The notes beneath the pieces were generated by a model, which had not been told where the DNA came from, made no database searches, and was given only the letters and a program-made list of their open reading frames with translations. 64,000 nt of DNA from Argopecten irradians (taxonomy: Eukaryota > Mollusca > Bivalvia > Pectinida > Pectinidae). Position 1 is the first letter of the stretch; each line of letters opens with the position of its first letter. This document shows, in pieces, positions 53,201 through 63,726 of the stretch. The DNA lies in contig NC_091137.1 in assembly GCF_041381155.1 (NCBI RefSeq), positions 15,991,765 to 16,055,764 of the forward strand. The letters are read 5' to 3'. A program made the position numbers and the translations under genes.

Positions 53201-56200
53201 GGTGATTACCCAATGGTCAAATATGAGTGTACTCTCATCATAAACCGTTTCGCGGTTTATTCACAGTACACTCAAATTTTTGTGTTATATCTCCATAACA
53301 TAAACAATTATCGAATGTAATGTCCAAAATAATATTCGACGGATATGTAGTGTATATAAACACACAAAAAATAATAGATTTTATGCATTCACTCTTCTGC
53401 GAGCACATATGATATAGTCATATAGATATATGTGAATAGATGATTTTCTGTATACATGCAAACAGAGAATTAATGTGTTAATTACATAGTGAAAAATGTT
53501 CTTGAATTCAGCGTGACAATGTCATTCATATCGATTTCTTATCTCGAAATATTTGCAGTCGCATGGTGCAATTGCTAGAATATTTTATTCTTGATTTGGT
53601 CAGCACTACTCCGAAAAACGATTACTTTTTTATATACAAGCAATAATACGTAACCGATAATGTAAATCCTTGATGTATTTCAGCGGAACAGCAAGTCAGC
53701 GGGATGTCACGGCGGAAGCGTCAGACATTTTGTTCGCATTCACAGATGTCAACGAAACATTGGTAGACCACATTGGGGCCCACGAACCATTCAACATTGC
53801 CTTCTTTCTCAGGCCAAATTCATGTAGGCAGTAGTATACATTTATAAAGATTACACACAATTGTGTCATTCTTTCAATCGTTTGACAGGCATGGACAATT
53901 AAAATGATAAAATGAAGACATGTAATTTAAAGTTTTGCTGCATGAAATGACATCATTTTTATCATTAAGAGAAAGCATCAACATTATTACTTTTAATATA
54001 TTGACATGATAGGAAAACATCTTTGAGGCGATTGTTTCCTTTTTTTAGCATATGTTTTATTGTTATGGTGCTGTTATAATGCTCCATATCTGACCATATT
54101 GATTCCTTTATATGGGATTTTTAACAGTATGGCATAATATAAGGCCAAAATTAAAATTAGTAAACACGACACGTTTTCCATATGCCGGTTCAAAACGTCA
54201 TGGATAATGACGTTTTTAACCATATTTTCTCAGTCCTATACCTTTCATAAAGAATGTTGCTAAAGTGATAAAAATTTTCGTCCAGCTGTTTTGAAAAGTA
54301 GGCATTTTCACCGTGAAATCCTCTGTAGAATTCTCTTTCTTTATTATCTTTTTACTATATTTCAATGCTGTTGAGTTTTTGTTTGTGGTTCCAGCGTACG
54401 CCAATCTGTGGCTGAATAAACTTGTGGTATACAACCAATTGAGCAACACCAAGATGTTCACACTGATTGAGCGTGGGTAAGGTGATACGGCAAACCAACT
54501 ACATAATATTGTATAAATCAAATATACCTTTTACAATTTTGATTTGACAATTGAATATTAAGAAAAAATCATCGATGAAATATGCCGAAGCAAAGGTGTT
54601 TCTACTGATGAACAATATCAACTTCAGTCATCAAATCGTTACGGAGCACTATTTCTTGCTATTTTCATTTCTATTTGAAAAATCTTACAATAATTTACAA
54701 ACAGGTATTGGTAGTTCATTGTAGTAAACCTGCTGGCCTCCGTCGCATCTTACTGTACGATGACGTCACAGTAGAGAAACTTGACGTCGGGGAAAGCGCT
54801 TTTTCGCTTTATTTGGGAACGACCTGGACTTGTTAGTATTTTATATCAACCTCGGAAATGATTTTGACGTCATAGTACATGACGCAGCAGTGCCAGATTT
54901 CTGTATTTAGGTATGACCTCGATCTGATGGAATCTCAAATCAACATTGAATGATATCACCATGCTCGGTTTTGAATTTTCTGATGGATATCATGTTGTAT
55001 AATGACAGCCAATCAGGAGCGCCCAAAATACACAGTCATTTTATCATATGTATAATTGATTTTAATACAATACAGTTTTCTTCTTCAGACGTAGTGACTA
55101 CATGTCTAAGCGAATGAAGCTTTACCGTGAGGAGGGCCAGATTCCATTCCGGTTTGAAGTGGCCGAAGGTGTGACCGTACCGGCTGTCCAGGTGAAAGTT
55201 AGTGGACTGAGGGAAAAGGCCTCCATATATGTAGACTACGAAATCCAGGTGTGCGAAACAACCGTCTGTCCGAGTACGGTAAGTAATGCTGCCTACATTC
55301 TAATGACCAACTCGATTGGCCCTCTTCTCAGAAGGCTCCCCAAACGATCTTCCAGACAGAATAGCTTCCACTGCGAATCGAGTAATCGATCGGTTATAGT
55401 CTAGAAGAGGGCAATACTGGTTTATCATATCATGGTATGCACAGAGGAAACGTGTACTATTTCACAGCACATCATAACGCAAAATCAAATTAAATGGATA
55501 AATAAATTTAAAAAAAATACAGTTGGAGTTTGTGTCTCGCCAGCAAAATGAATTTACTATCAATTATCTTCAAATTTATATCAACTGGTATAAATTATAA
55601 ATTGCATTTTGAAACGACAATCTACAATAAAGACAAACCCTGAACGTGATCTAATGAGACAATAGTTACACCTTCTCCCTCCGACACTAATATATGACAT
55701 ATTATATGAACCTTTATCTAATGAGACAATGGTTACACCTTCTCCCTCCGACACTAATATATGACATATTATATGAACCTTTATCTAATGAGACAATGGT
55801 TACACCTTCTCCCTCCGACACTAATATATGACATATTATATGAACCTTTATCTAATGAGACAATGGTTACACCTTCTCCCTCCGACATAAGATATGACAT
55901 ATTATATGAACCTTTATCTAATGCGACAATAGTTACACCTTCTCCCTCCGACACTAATATATGACATATTATATGAACCTTTATCTAATGAGACAATAGT
56001 TACACCTTCTCCCTCCGACACTAATATATGACATATTATATGAACCTTTATCTAATGAGACAATAGTTACACCTTCTCCCTCCGACACTAATATATGACA
56101 TATTATATGAACCTTTATCTAATGAGACAATGGTTACACCTTCTCCCTCCGACACTAAAATGACATATTATATGAACCTTTATCTAATGAGACAATAGTT

Positions 56201-56800
56201 ACACCTTCTCCCTCCGACACTTATATATGACATATTATATGAACCTTTATCTAATGAGACAATAGTTACACCTTCCCCCTCCGACACTAAGATATGACAT
56301 ATTATATGAACCTTTATCTAATGCGACAATAGTTACACCTTCTCCCTCCGACACTAAAATATGACATATTATATGAACCTTTATCTAATGAGACAATGGT
56401 TACACCTTCTCCCTCCGACACTAATATATGACATATTATATGAACCTTTATCTAATGAGACAATGGTTACACCTTCTCCCTCCGACACTAATATATGACA
56501 TATTATATGAACCTTTATCTAATGAGACAATGGTTACACCTTCTCCCTCCGACACTAATATATGACATATTATATGAACCTTTATCTAATGAGACAATGG
56601 TTACACCTTCTCCCTCCGACACTAATATATGACATATTATATGAACCTTTATCTAATGAGACAATGGTTACACCTTCTCCCTCCGACACTAATATATGAC
56701 ATATTATATGAACCTTTATTGTTATTTGCAGGCGGACCCATTCGGTGGACAAACAGCATCAGGGATATTCAATATGCATGGACCCATGGGTAGAAGATAA
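47269..56800 (+). CDS. secreted EGF-like and ZP domain protein, nine coding exons
   Basis: Exons: 47,269-47,314; 47,473-47,589; 47,889-47,996; 48,970-49,187; 53,006-53,109; 53,684-53,823; 54,395-54,476; 55,089-55,278; 56,732-56,800 (TAA). Phases agree throughout, giving 357 residues. Exon 1 is a signal peptide (MKWPILVLLLAYFIQG). Exons 2 and 3 each encode one EGF-like domain bounded by phase-1 introns (C22-C51 and C59-C87; CECPSGFHGYDC, CKNGGVCYDMGKCYC). From residue 96 a ZP domain follows: the four ZP-N cysteines in LNCGMDSM, TECKF, TVPCMD and TFECTY, then a ZP-C part ending VCETTVCPST. There is no transmembrane segment or GPI signal at the end (FNMHGPMGRR), so it is secreted. ZP modules polymerise into extracellular matrices. 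EGF-plus-ZP proteins are known, from memory, in pearl-oyster shell matrix, so a shell or egg-coat matrix role is possible but inferred. Donor 6 (T/GTAGGC) is the weakest junction. Confidence 0.9.
49230..52695. repeat. 27-bp minisatellite filling intron 4 of the EGF-ZP gene
   Basis: The unit is about 27 bp (AATCTTTAACTACAGACTGT then CAATATG), roughly 128 units long in total. The core at 49,400-51,550 is regular. The 3' part at about 51,780-52,275 becomes a 54-bp two-unit repeat (AACACGGTTAATATCAACTG...), and the edges decay. Because 27 is nine codons, open frames appear by chance, such as 49,634-49,861 with the nonapeptide YESLTTDCQ and a minus frame at 51,903-52,268. Both lie within an intron bounded by good exons, so they are not genes. 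Confidence 0.95.
55651..56719. repeat. 67-bp minisatellite in intron 8 of the EGF-ZP gene, 16 copies
   Basis: The unit is CTAATGAGACAATGGTTACA followed by a TCTCCCTCCGACAC block and a TATGACATATTATATGAACC block, with only a few variants between copies (for example AATAGT for AATGGT, AGATATG for ATATATG, one 4-bp deletion). The last copy ends at 56,719, and only TGTTATTTGCAG separates it from the final exon. Since 67 is not a multiple of three, frames shift in every unit and no protein is encoded. High similarity suggests recent growth or homogenisation. Confidence 0.95.
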
Positions 56801-57397
56801 ATGAATGAATTCTTTTCTGATTTTGTAAATGTGTTTAGATATGAGCTTGGTGTTCAGATTACCGTGTCTATATATGTAAGATCATTTACACGAACAACAT
56901 ATTATGTAATTAGAGTCTATTTTATAAAGAACCAAGTCAAAGTGAAGTTTTTACAACACACAAGTTCAAATTGGCTTCTGAGAAACCTTCTGCAATCCAA
57001 CAAGAGTCGTTATTTAATTAAAACGAAATAAGCGACGTTCAAAATGGAGCAAAATATGTCTCAAATGCTAAATATTAGGCCCAGTGCGCATTCGGCGTTA
57101 TCACACATAAAAATATCACTGTCATGTCCTTTGTGTGAGATTCGGTAGCAGCAATGGTCTTCATCATATTCTTGTCCGTAATATACTCTTGACAGTTCAT
57201 ATTAAAGTAGTCTACTTTGTAAGGATTAAGGACACATACATTTTATTTATGTAAGTTGCGTGTAAAATCAGCAACAATCTTGTCAATGTTGATTGATTCG
57301 ATAAAACATTTATGATGGTGTTTTTACAGATACGTTTTGATAAAAACCACTTGTAAGCATATAAATTGTTAATAATGCCGGATGTGTATTGTTATGG

Positions 57398-57403
57398 AAT
57401 AAA
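57398..57403 (+). terminator. poly(A) signal of the EGF-ZP gene
   Basis: AATAAA about 600 bases after the stop codon, the first canonical hexamer I noticed there. It would give a 3' UTR of about 620 bases. Confidence 0.5.
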
Positions 57404-58149
57404 ATATTTTACAATCAATGAAGTTGATATCGTTTATTATTTCTAATATTCCTTTATTTCTTTGATGTTCAATTTTCATAACGTTATTTCAAATTTCATA
57501 TTGATTTTACGTCGTTCACGTACTAGGTAAACTTCATTTCCTTGAAAATGTAATTATAATTTACCTTCAATCTAATTAGAATCACGATTTTAGAGGTATA
57601 CAATAACTCGTTGTATGGAATTCATTAGTAAAGAGAAACGCTAGTCAATTATGTAAATCAGATACAATGTTAGGTAAACCATATCACGAACATGAGTTTT
57701 ATATGTGAATTAAGAACATGTCATTTAACACCCTCGTTAATCAAACGTATGTCACGCACGCTTCTCACTTAGGACAGCCTGACAGCCGTGGCGGAAACAA
57801 AACACTAGTTCAACAAATCCAATTAGATTTCTTCTATATACGTTTTATACAGTAGCAAGTGACAGCGTAGTACATTGAAGATGTTGAAGCTGGAGAAATT
57901 TCAGGGAATTAAAGCATTTTTTAATTAAATATATTATCAAAATTCTAAATGTATCAATGCATCGTTGGTTTTGAATCACATCAGGTACCATTTTAAATGC
58001 AATCCTTCCTGACTTCAATCACTGGATTTAAAAGAAAATAATATTTAAAAATGGCATCATATATATATATGTATATACAAGTAAAAAAGAACCGGTTCCA
58101 TGTGATGGTTTCCATATACATAAAAAGAAAACACAACTATAAAACAGTT
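57404..58149. other. no gene recognised
   Basis: AT-rich intergenic DNA between the EGF-ZP gene end and the Penelope-like fossil. Confidence 0.3.
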
Positions 58150-59260
58150 TTTTTCCTCCCTAGAGCTTTCCCGGCTCAATCCGGTCTTCAGGGGTTTGAA
58201 TTCTTTTATTTGTAAAACATGACGTCATGGTACAATGACGTCATAGTAAGATTACGTCATGACATGGTACATAAAGATATTGTGAATGGTTCTGGAAGAA
58301 ACTAACAAAAACATGAGGACAAAATAAAAACTAATATGAAGTTCCTTTGTCCCATTCTGAATTTAACACAGGTTTCATAAGTGGAATGAAATACATTTCT
58401 TTATTTTCTCTTTTTAAAAGATCTGAATTAGACATTGGATATATTGGTGAAATAAAAAAGTTATCATTAGCACACATATGACAATGTTCGTTTACTGTTA
58501 AATATCTGAGATGGTCTGTTTTGGTTTGTTGTCGGTGTAATGTAACTCTCTTTCTCAATTCCATTCCTGTCTGACCAATATAAAAATCTTAGCATTTGCT
58601 ACAAATAAGTGCGTATATGACATTTTTGGATGTACAATTCATATTAGTTTTAATTTTGAAATTAAAACCATTTTTGAATGTATAATTTTAACACTTAGGT
58701 TGACGCTTGCAATTTATTATTAAAACCATTTTTGAATGTATAATTTTAACACTTAGGTTGACGCTTGCAATTTATTATTTTCTTGTTAGATAAAATCAAT
58801 TTCATTCTGTCGCTATTTTTCATGTAATCTTCACAACCTTTTACAATTGGAAAAATTGGATTAAAAGTACTGACAAAAGGTATTATATTGCTTTTGGATT
58901 CCACTTTATTCGGTTTCCTTAAATGAATAGGGCCTTCTTTTTTTGCTCTTTCAACTCCATAATCTATAACTTCTTGTGGATAATGCTGTTTGCGCAGATA
59001 AAAGACTAAATTATCTAAGCGTTTAGCTAAAATAGTTTTATCACTTACGATTGTGATTATACGGGACGCTAAATTAAAGGGGATATTTAGCTTTACATGC
59101 CTTGCATGATTTGAATAAAAATCAAGATAGTTATGCGAATCCGTCGCCTTACAATACAAGTCAGTAGTGATTTCACCATTTTTAATATGTACAGATATAT
59201 CAAAATGGTACATATATATGACGCGATCCTGAGAGAAAGAACTATATATCAAATTCATTC
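58150..59260 (-). mobile_element. Penelope-like retroelement fossil with GIY-YIG remains
   Basis: On the minus strand the upstream part (58,746-59,258) reads like the end of a Penelope-like reverse transcriptase and its thumb (TTDLYCKATDSHNYLDFYS, FNLASRI, LRKQHYP). The downstream part holds a GIY-YIG endonuclease start (FYIGQTG) and linker. Further down, at about 58,160-58,200, lies CTGAAGA, a CCGG/CCGG stem and GAAA, resembling the hammerhead-ribozyme core that Penelope-like elements carry near their ends. The element is 5'-truncated and broken in at least two places. No terminal repeat or target duplication was fixed. Clade (Neptune- or Coprina-like) is a guess from the wording of the RT end. 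Confidence 0.8.
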
Positions 59261-60357
59261 GAGTGGAGTCATATCACCACGACAGTAACTAATATTTAGA
59301 CGGATAGCGTCAATCTTTATGTAATCTTCTCGTTCAAGAATTTCCTGAAGGAAAACATCTATTCAAGTATCTGTACTTAACCATCAGCCGATGTTGTTGC
59401 CTAATGGCGGTGTCCCAATATCGAGGTAATGTTCCGATTGTAAATACTGTTTTTATGTTTTGAAAGATCGGCGATGAGTCTACCCTTGTCTTTATGTGAT
59501 AGTGAAGTTATCTGTCATTATCATTGCGCTACAATGTATTTCACTGATGCATACTGCAACATCGACGAACAGCACAATCTATCCATCCATGGCTACTTAT
59601 AAAGGGTATACTAGTCGCCTAACTCCCTTTAAATTAAACGCTAAACGTAAACTACCATTACAAATGGTATTTCACGACCAGATGACTGTCCCTAAAGTCT
59701 ACGTTATCTGGAGATTTAAATTAGGAATCACGAAGGGATATTTTAATGTGTGAGGAAGAATTTAAAGTCGCCTTTTACAATCATGTAATGAACGGGCCAA
59801 CACACATTATTCTAATGTCCTATCTGCAGTGAGGGGCTGCTTGAGATGTAGATAACTACTAGGAGATGGTTAGTTAACACGAGATACCAATATTGATTAT
59901 GACAAGCTTAAGTCCGTCACCTGATCCATACCACTCTGTGATATGTAGAGAATGCATGGTTAGTATCTTACAATGCCAGGTTTATTTTGATGCGAGACTT
60001 AGGAAAGTCTCGTCATCTCGGCTTTCCGTACTAACCGTGTATTCTGTTTATCCTGCAACTATTATGGCATTCAAAACGAAAGCAAATTGACAGTTATTTA
60101 CTTGGTTTCGCTCGAAGCGAGACGCTTCTTTGATGCGGAGGTAAAGATTCATTCACTTAATCGAATAAGAGTGTACTCCTTTTTACTGCCGTGAGAAATA
60201 GATAAGCGCAGTTACAAACAGTATCCGTTATTCTATTCAGTGTGATATATCACTGAAACAAATTGAAAATGCTCAAAAAACAATAAATACCATTGCCATG
60301 AGCAAGAAAAAGACGACACTGCCATACGAGATTTTCGATGTCGTAAAAATGACGTCA
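59261..60357. other. no gene recognised
   Basis: An 85-codon frame at 59,496-59,753 looks as if it had a signal peptide, but it starts with GTG rather than ATG and has no exon support. The first 240 bases may be a decayed upstream part of the Penelope-like element. Confidence 0.3.
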
Positions 60358-60415
60358 TTCCGGTGAATGTGACGTCACGTTTAAGCGGGACCGAATGACG
60401 TTTCATTCACCGGAA
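60358..60415. repeat. inverted repeat with CRE-like sites
   Basis: TTCCGGTGAATG (60,358-60,369) and CATTCACCGGAA (60,404-60,415) are perfect complements. Between them lie TGACGTCA and TGACG sites that extend the stem. A small hairpin or MITE core. Confidence 0.75.
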
Positions 60416-60943
60416 GGTTCAAGTTCTGGGTCAAGTTAGAAAAAGTTCCGTCAGATATGGAACAAATTCACGTGATCGTATAGACGGATAAAGCATTTCG
60501 TATTGACGGATACAGCACAAGTTTATCCGGTAGTAGTTATCGGTCAGTATGTGGGACAGTTGCAGGATAAATCTATATAGACTCTATATGTATGTAATCA
60601 TCAGAAACAGACTATGCCAAGACTCACATGTAGTCTAGCCTACTTAACATCAACCTCAACCAATAAAACGGTTACAAAATGTACAAAATTGAAACTTCAA
60701 ACATATTATTTGCCCTCCAATACTTACTTTCTAAGAACTTACGCAACAGAACCTTCATTTTTCACCCTTTAACCTTTAGCTCTGCAATTAGCAAGAGTCC
60801 CAGAGGAAACCGGATGTTTTGGATAGCATGCTTTATTTAGCTGTAAAATACCATGCAACGTTCCAAATCTTAATTGTTTCATACGTCCAACCATGAATTA
60901 TGTTTTTGAATATAAAAGAGTGATATGTTTTAGACGAGGGTAG

Positions 60944-61044
60944 GTATTGATTGTGACGTCATGTTTTGTGAGCATAACGTCATATTTGTTAGGAAATCAA
61001 CGTGAAGAATTTTGTTCACAAAGTCATGACGTCACAATCAATAC
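60944..61044. repeat. perfect 20-bp inverted repeat containing TGACGTCA
   Basis: GTATTGATTGTGACGTCATG at 60,944-60,963 is matched exactly, inverted, at 61,025-61,044. The next bases inward (TTTTGTGAGCA against a TGTTCACAAAG segment) also pair in part, so the whole 101 bp can fold. Probably a small MITE or hairpin element. Confidence 0.85.
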
Positions 61045-61632
61045 ATAGAGATAATTTGATAATACGCATCGACGTAATAAGAGCCGCATTAAGTAGAGTT
61101 TACAATATAATACAATGCTTTAAAACGAGAGAGATTAATAGAATGTAAAGGGACGGGCTAAGTCACTTCAAACCACGCCAATTCTAAAGACATGACCAAC
61201 ATCAATAAACATCTTTATAAAGGTATATTGATACTGGTAAAAAGTGGTGTCCGAGAGTAAAATATTTCGCAGAACTAAGGATACATGTACATCTTAAAGA
61301 AGTTAATTTAGTAAGAGTAAGAGGTCAAGAAAGAACACCAATGATACCTGGACAAAGTCATTTTGATTGAGGTACATAGAAAGAACTACGGGTAACGTCT
61401 AGAGAGAATACACCCTGTAGATAAGGAGGACGAAACAGTGTATTTGTCAAATAGTCTGTGACAAATATAAATCACGATGTAATAATTAAAAAAAATTAAG
61501 CAAAATCCATCAATGAATCATGTAATACAGTAAATATCGAAATTATGCATGATTTTTCCATGATCTCATTTGAATACCGCTGCGTGGGTGCATTGTTTAA
61601 CAAATATGTCACAATAATAAATCACTGTGAAA

Positions 61633-61716
61633 ATATTGCACTAACAATTTAAGGAAGCGTTTCGTCGCTTTATCATATTGCACTAACAATTTAAGGAAGC
61701 GTTTCGTCGCTTTATC
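61633..61716. repeat. exact 42-bp tandem duplication
   Basis: ATATTGCACTAACAATTTAA plus GGAAGCGTTTCGTCGCTTTATC is repeated head to tail without a difference, so the duplication is recent. Each unit contains a small hairpin AAGCG/CGCTT. Confidence 0.9.
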
Positions 61717-62072
61717 ATAAGAAAATAGTGTGTCAGTCAAAGTGCAATGTGGATATAGACATCATAAAATGGAAACTGTCCAGTTCAAACGTTCAAACAC
61801 AGACATTTATTGTAATCGCGCTAATCAATGACTTCGATAGTTGTCATCATTTCATTCTTAGAAGCTTATTATGTTGCAATGCACCTGTCTTACACTTAGA
61901 TGTACATCTGAGTAATTCGTATTAAATTTCATGACTCACAAATATATATGGGCGTATTTTGCACATGAAAAAAACCATTACGATTACAAGTATTTAAAAT
62001 ACACTTCCAAATGGATAATAAGAAATCGTCACCATTGTTTTATGTTTCAATAGGGACACTTACAATAGGGAT

Positions 62073-62552
62073 ACTTACAATAAGCGGTATATGTATACGG
62101 ATACGTATTGAAAGGGGAGTGACCATTATTCATAAAACATTCCATATTTTATTTTGCGTCTATTTTCATATGTGATATAACACATTGATATTCTCTCCTC
62201 CTCTGATCTCATGATATGAAACAAACGTTGTATATTGGACAAACTATAATGTTAACCGTATAACCCTACCCGTTACCCAGGTATCACACAGAGCATACTG
62301 TGACACAGGTACAATATACACGGCAGTCACGCAATGATCGAATTGAGCGGGTTGTCTTCCTGAGATCATGATATGTTTATTGACACGCTAAAGAGCATTG
62401 TATTTCTAGCATGCAAATTACGATAGTATGAGTTTATTTTAAATTCAATATTCAAAACTGGAACAATTAAAATATATATGAAATACTTTAGGAACAATGG
62501 TCGCTCCCCTTCTAATACGTATGTATATCCGTATGCGTATACGTATACCGAT
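62073..62552. mobile_element. palindromic-end MITE, copy 1
   Basis: The left end (about 62,073-62,131: TTACAATAAGCGGTATATGT, then GGATACGTATTGAAAGGGGA) and the right end (about 62,496-62,552) are inverted complements. They carry TACGTATAC-type palindromes and a shared GGGGAGnGACCATTnTTC inner edge. The interior is AT-rich and non-coding. The right end abuts copy 2 directly. Confidence 0.65.
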
Positions 62553-63300
62553 TAAGGCTATTTACAATAAGCGGCATACGTATACGCATAAGCATACGGA
62601 TACGTATTTGAAGGGGAGCAATAATTATTTGAGTTTTCTAAATATATAATTAGACTTATGATATCGTAATTCATTTTGGTTGGATTTAATTGGTTGTGAA
62701 TGTCTTAGCGTGAATTGTTCAATGTAGTTGGCGGATAGTTACCTGTTTGACTTAGAATACACGATCATTGCATGACTATTGTGTGTACCTAGGTGAACTT
62801 GTATACCGCCGTAAAGGAGCGGAACTGCACGCTAGTTATAAATGTGGTTCGTCGAACCATTCATTATGGTGGCTGGTGCGACAATGCGCCAAGCGAAGTG
62901 CGACGATGCGCAATGCGATAATGCGCCATGTGATAAACATATTGTCACATGGTGTATTGTGGCTCTTCGTACGGCACTTTGTCGCCAATGGCAAACCTGC
63001 AATGAAACAGTGTGAAACAATTGCTCATTCGCTTGGCTCACTGTCGCATAGCGGGCTCGCCAAGCGACATAACCGAAAGCAGCCACCGTAATGAACCACA
63101 CTAATTACTAGCGTAACTACAAGGTACACACGTGCCATGCAATGATAGTGCGTTTTAGTTCAAGCATGTAGCTATCCTGTGACGATATTATTAGTCTAAT
63201 TTTAAATGTAAAAAAAAAGTACAAATAATGATTGCTCCCCTTCAAATACGTATCCGTATACTTATGCGTATACGTATACCGCTTGTTGTAAATAGCCTTA
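62553..63300. mobile_element. palindromic-end MITE, copy 2, carrying a nested element
   Basis: TIRs of about 75 bp: left at 62,553-62,628 (TAAGGCTATTTACAATAAGC... to GAAGGGGAGCAATAATTATT) and right at about 63,226-63,300, matching inverted at nearly every position. The interior contains another inverted-repeat element (62,829-63,114). The ends are the same family as copy 1, and the two copies touch near 62,552, where their facing ends form a long palindrome. Confidence 0.75.
62829..63114. mobile_element. nested inverted-repeat element inside MITE copy 2
   Basis: Starts ACGCTAGTTATAAATGTGGT and ends, read outward, ACGCTAGTAATTAGTGTGGT. An inner shared block GGTGGCTG follows on both sides. Possible target duplication AACTGC/AACTAC flanks it. 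It is CG-rich compared with its host and contains a CCATGTGA...TCACATGG hairpin at the centre. The overlapping frames on both strands (62,768-63,091 and 62,832-63,101) are symmetric by-products. Confidence 0.6.
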
Positions 63301-63328
63301 TAAATTGTACCTACAGCGCTGTAAAGTT

Positions 63329-63726
63329 TCATGAATATTCATTAATTGTTTGAGCAAACTGCCGCGAGTTGTAATTCATGAATAACTCATTAATTATCAC
63401 CAATTAAGATTCATGATTGGTCATGATGGCTTAAAATATTCATGAACTTTTTATGAATTTTCATGAATGGGTTGTTCATTAATGTTCCTGATTTCATGAA
63501 TATAAGTGATTCATGAACATTAATGAATTCATGAATGAAAGAATTCATGGATGTTCTTGGAATATGTTTTCCTAAGTTAATTTAAAAATAAATTCATGAG
63601 TTGCATAAAAATATTCATGAATATTGAAAAAATATTCATGAATATTGAAAAATATTTTCAATATTCATGAATTTTTTATTCGTAAATAATTCATGAATTA
63701 TTCATGAATGTTCATAAATTATTCAT
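63329..63726. repeat. cluster of TTCATGAA palindromes
   Basis: At least twelve exact TTCATGAA palindromes, mostly as ATTCATGAAT or AATTCATGAATT, plus many one-base variants (TTCATTAA, TTCATGGA, TTCATAAA), in about 400 bp. There is no fixed period, so it is a palindrome-rich low-complexity region rather than a regular tandem array. Confidence 0.9.

Noticed and set aside
55651-56719. CRISPR-like array
   Set aside because: Units are uniform along their entire length with no unique spacers, in a eukaryotic intron: a minisatellite.
59496-59753. 85-codon frame that looks like a secreted peptide
   Set aside because: Begins with GTG, has no upstream ATG in frame, no cysteines pattern or splice support.
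62768-63101. Overlapping frames of 107 and 89 codons on opposite strands
   Set aside because: Mirror products of the CG-rich nested inverted-repeat element.
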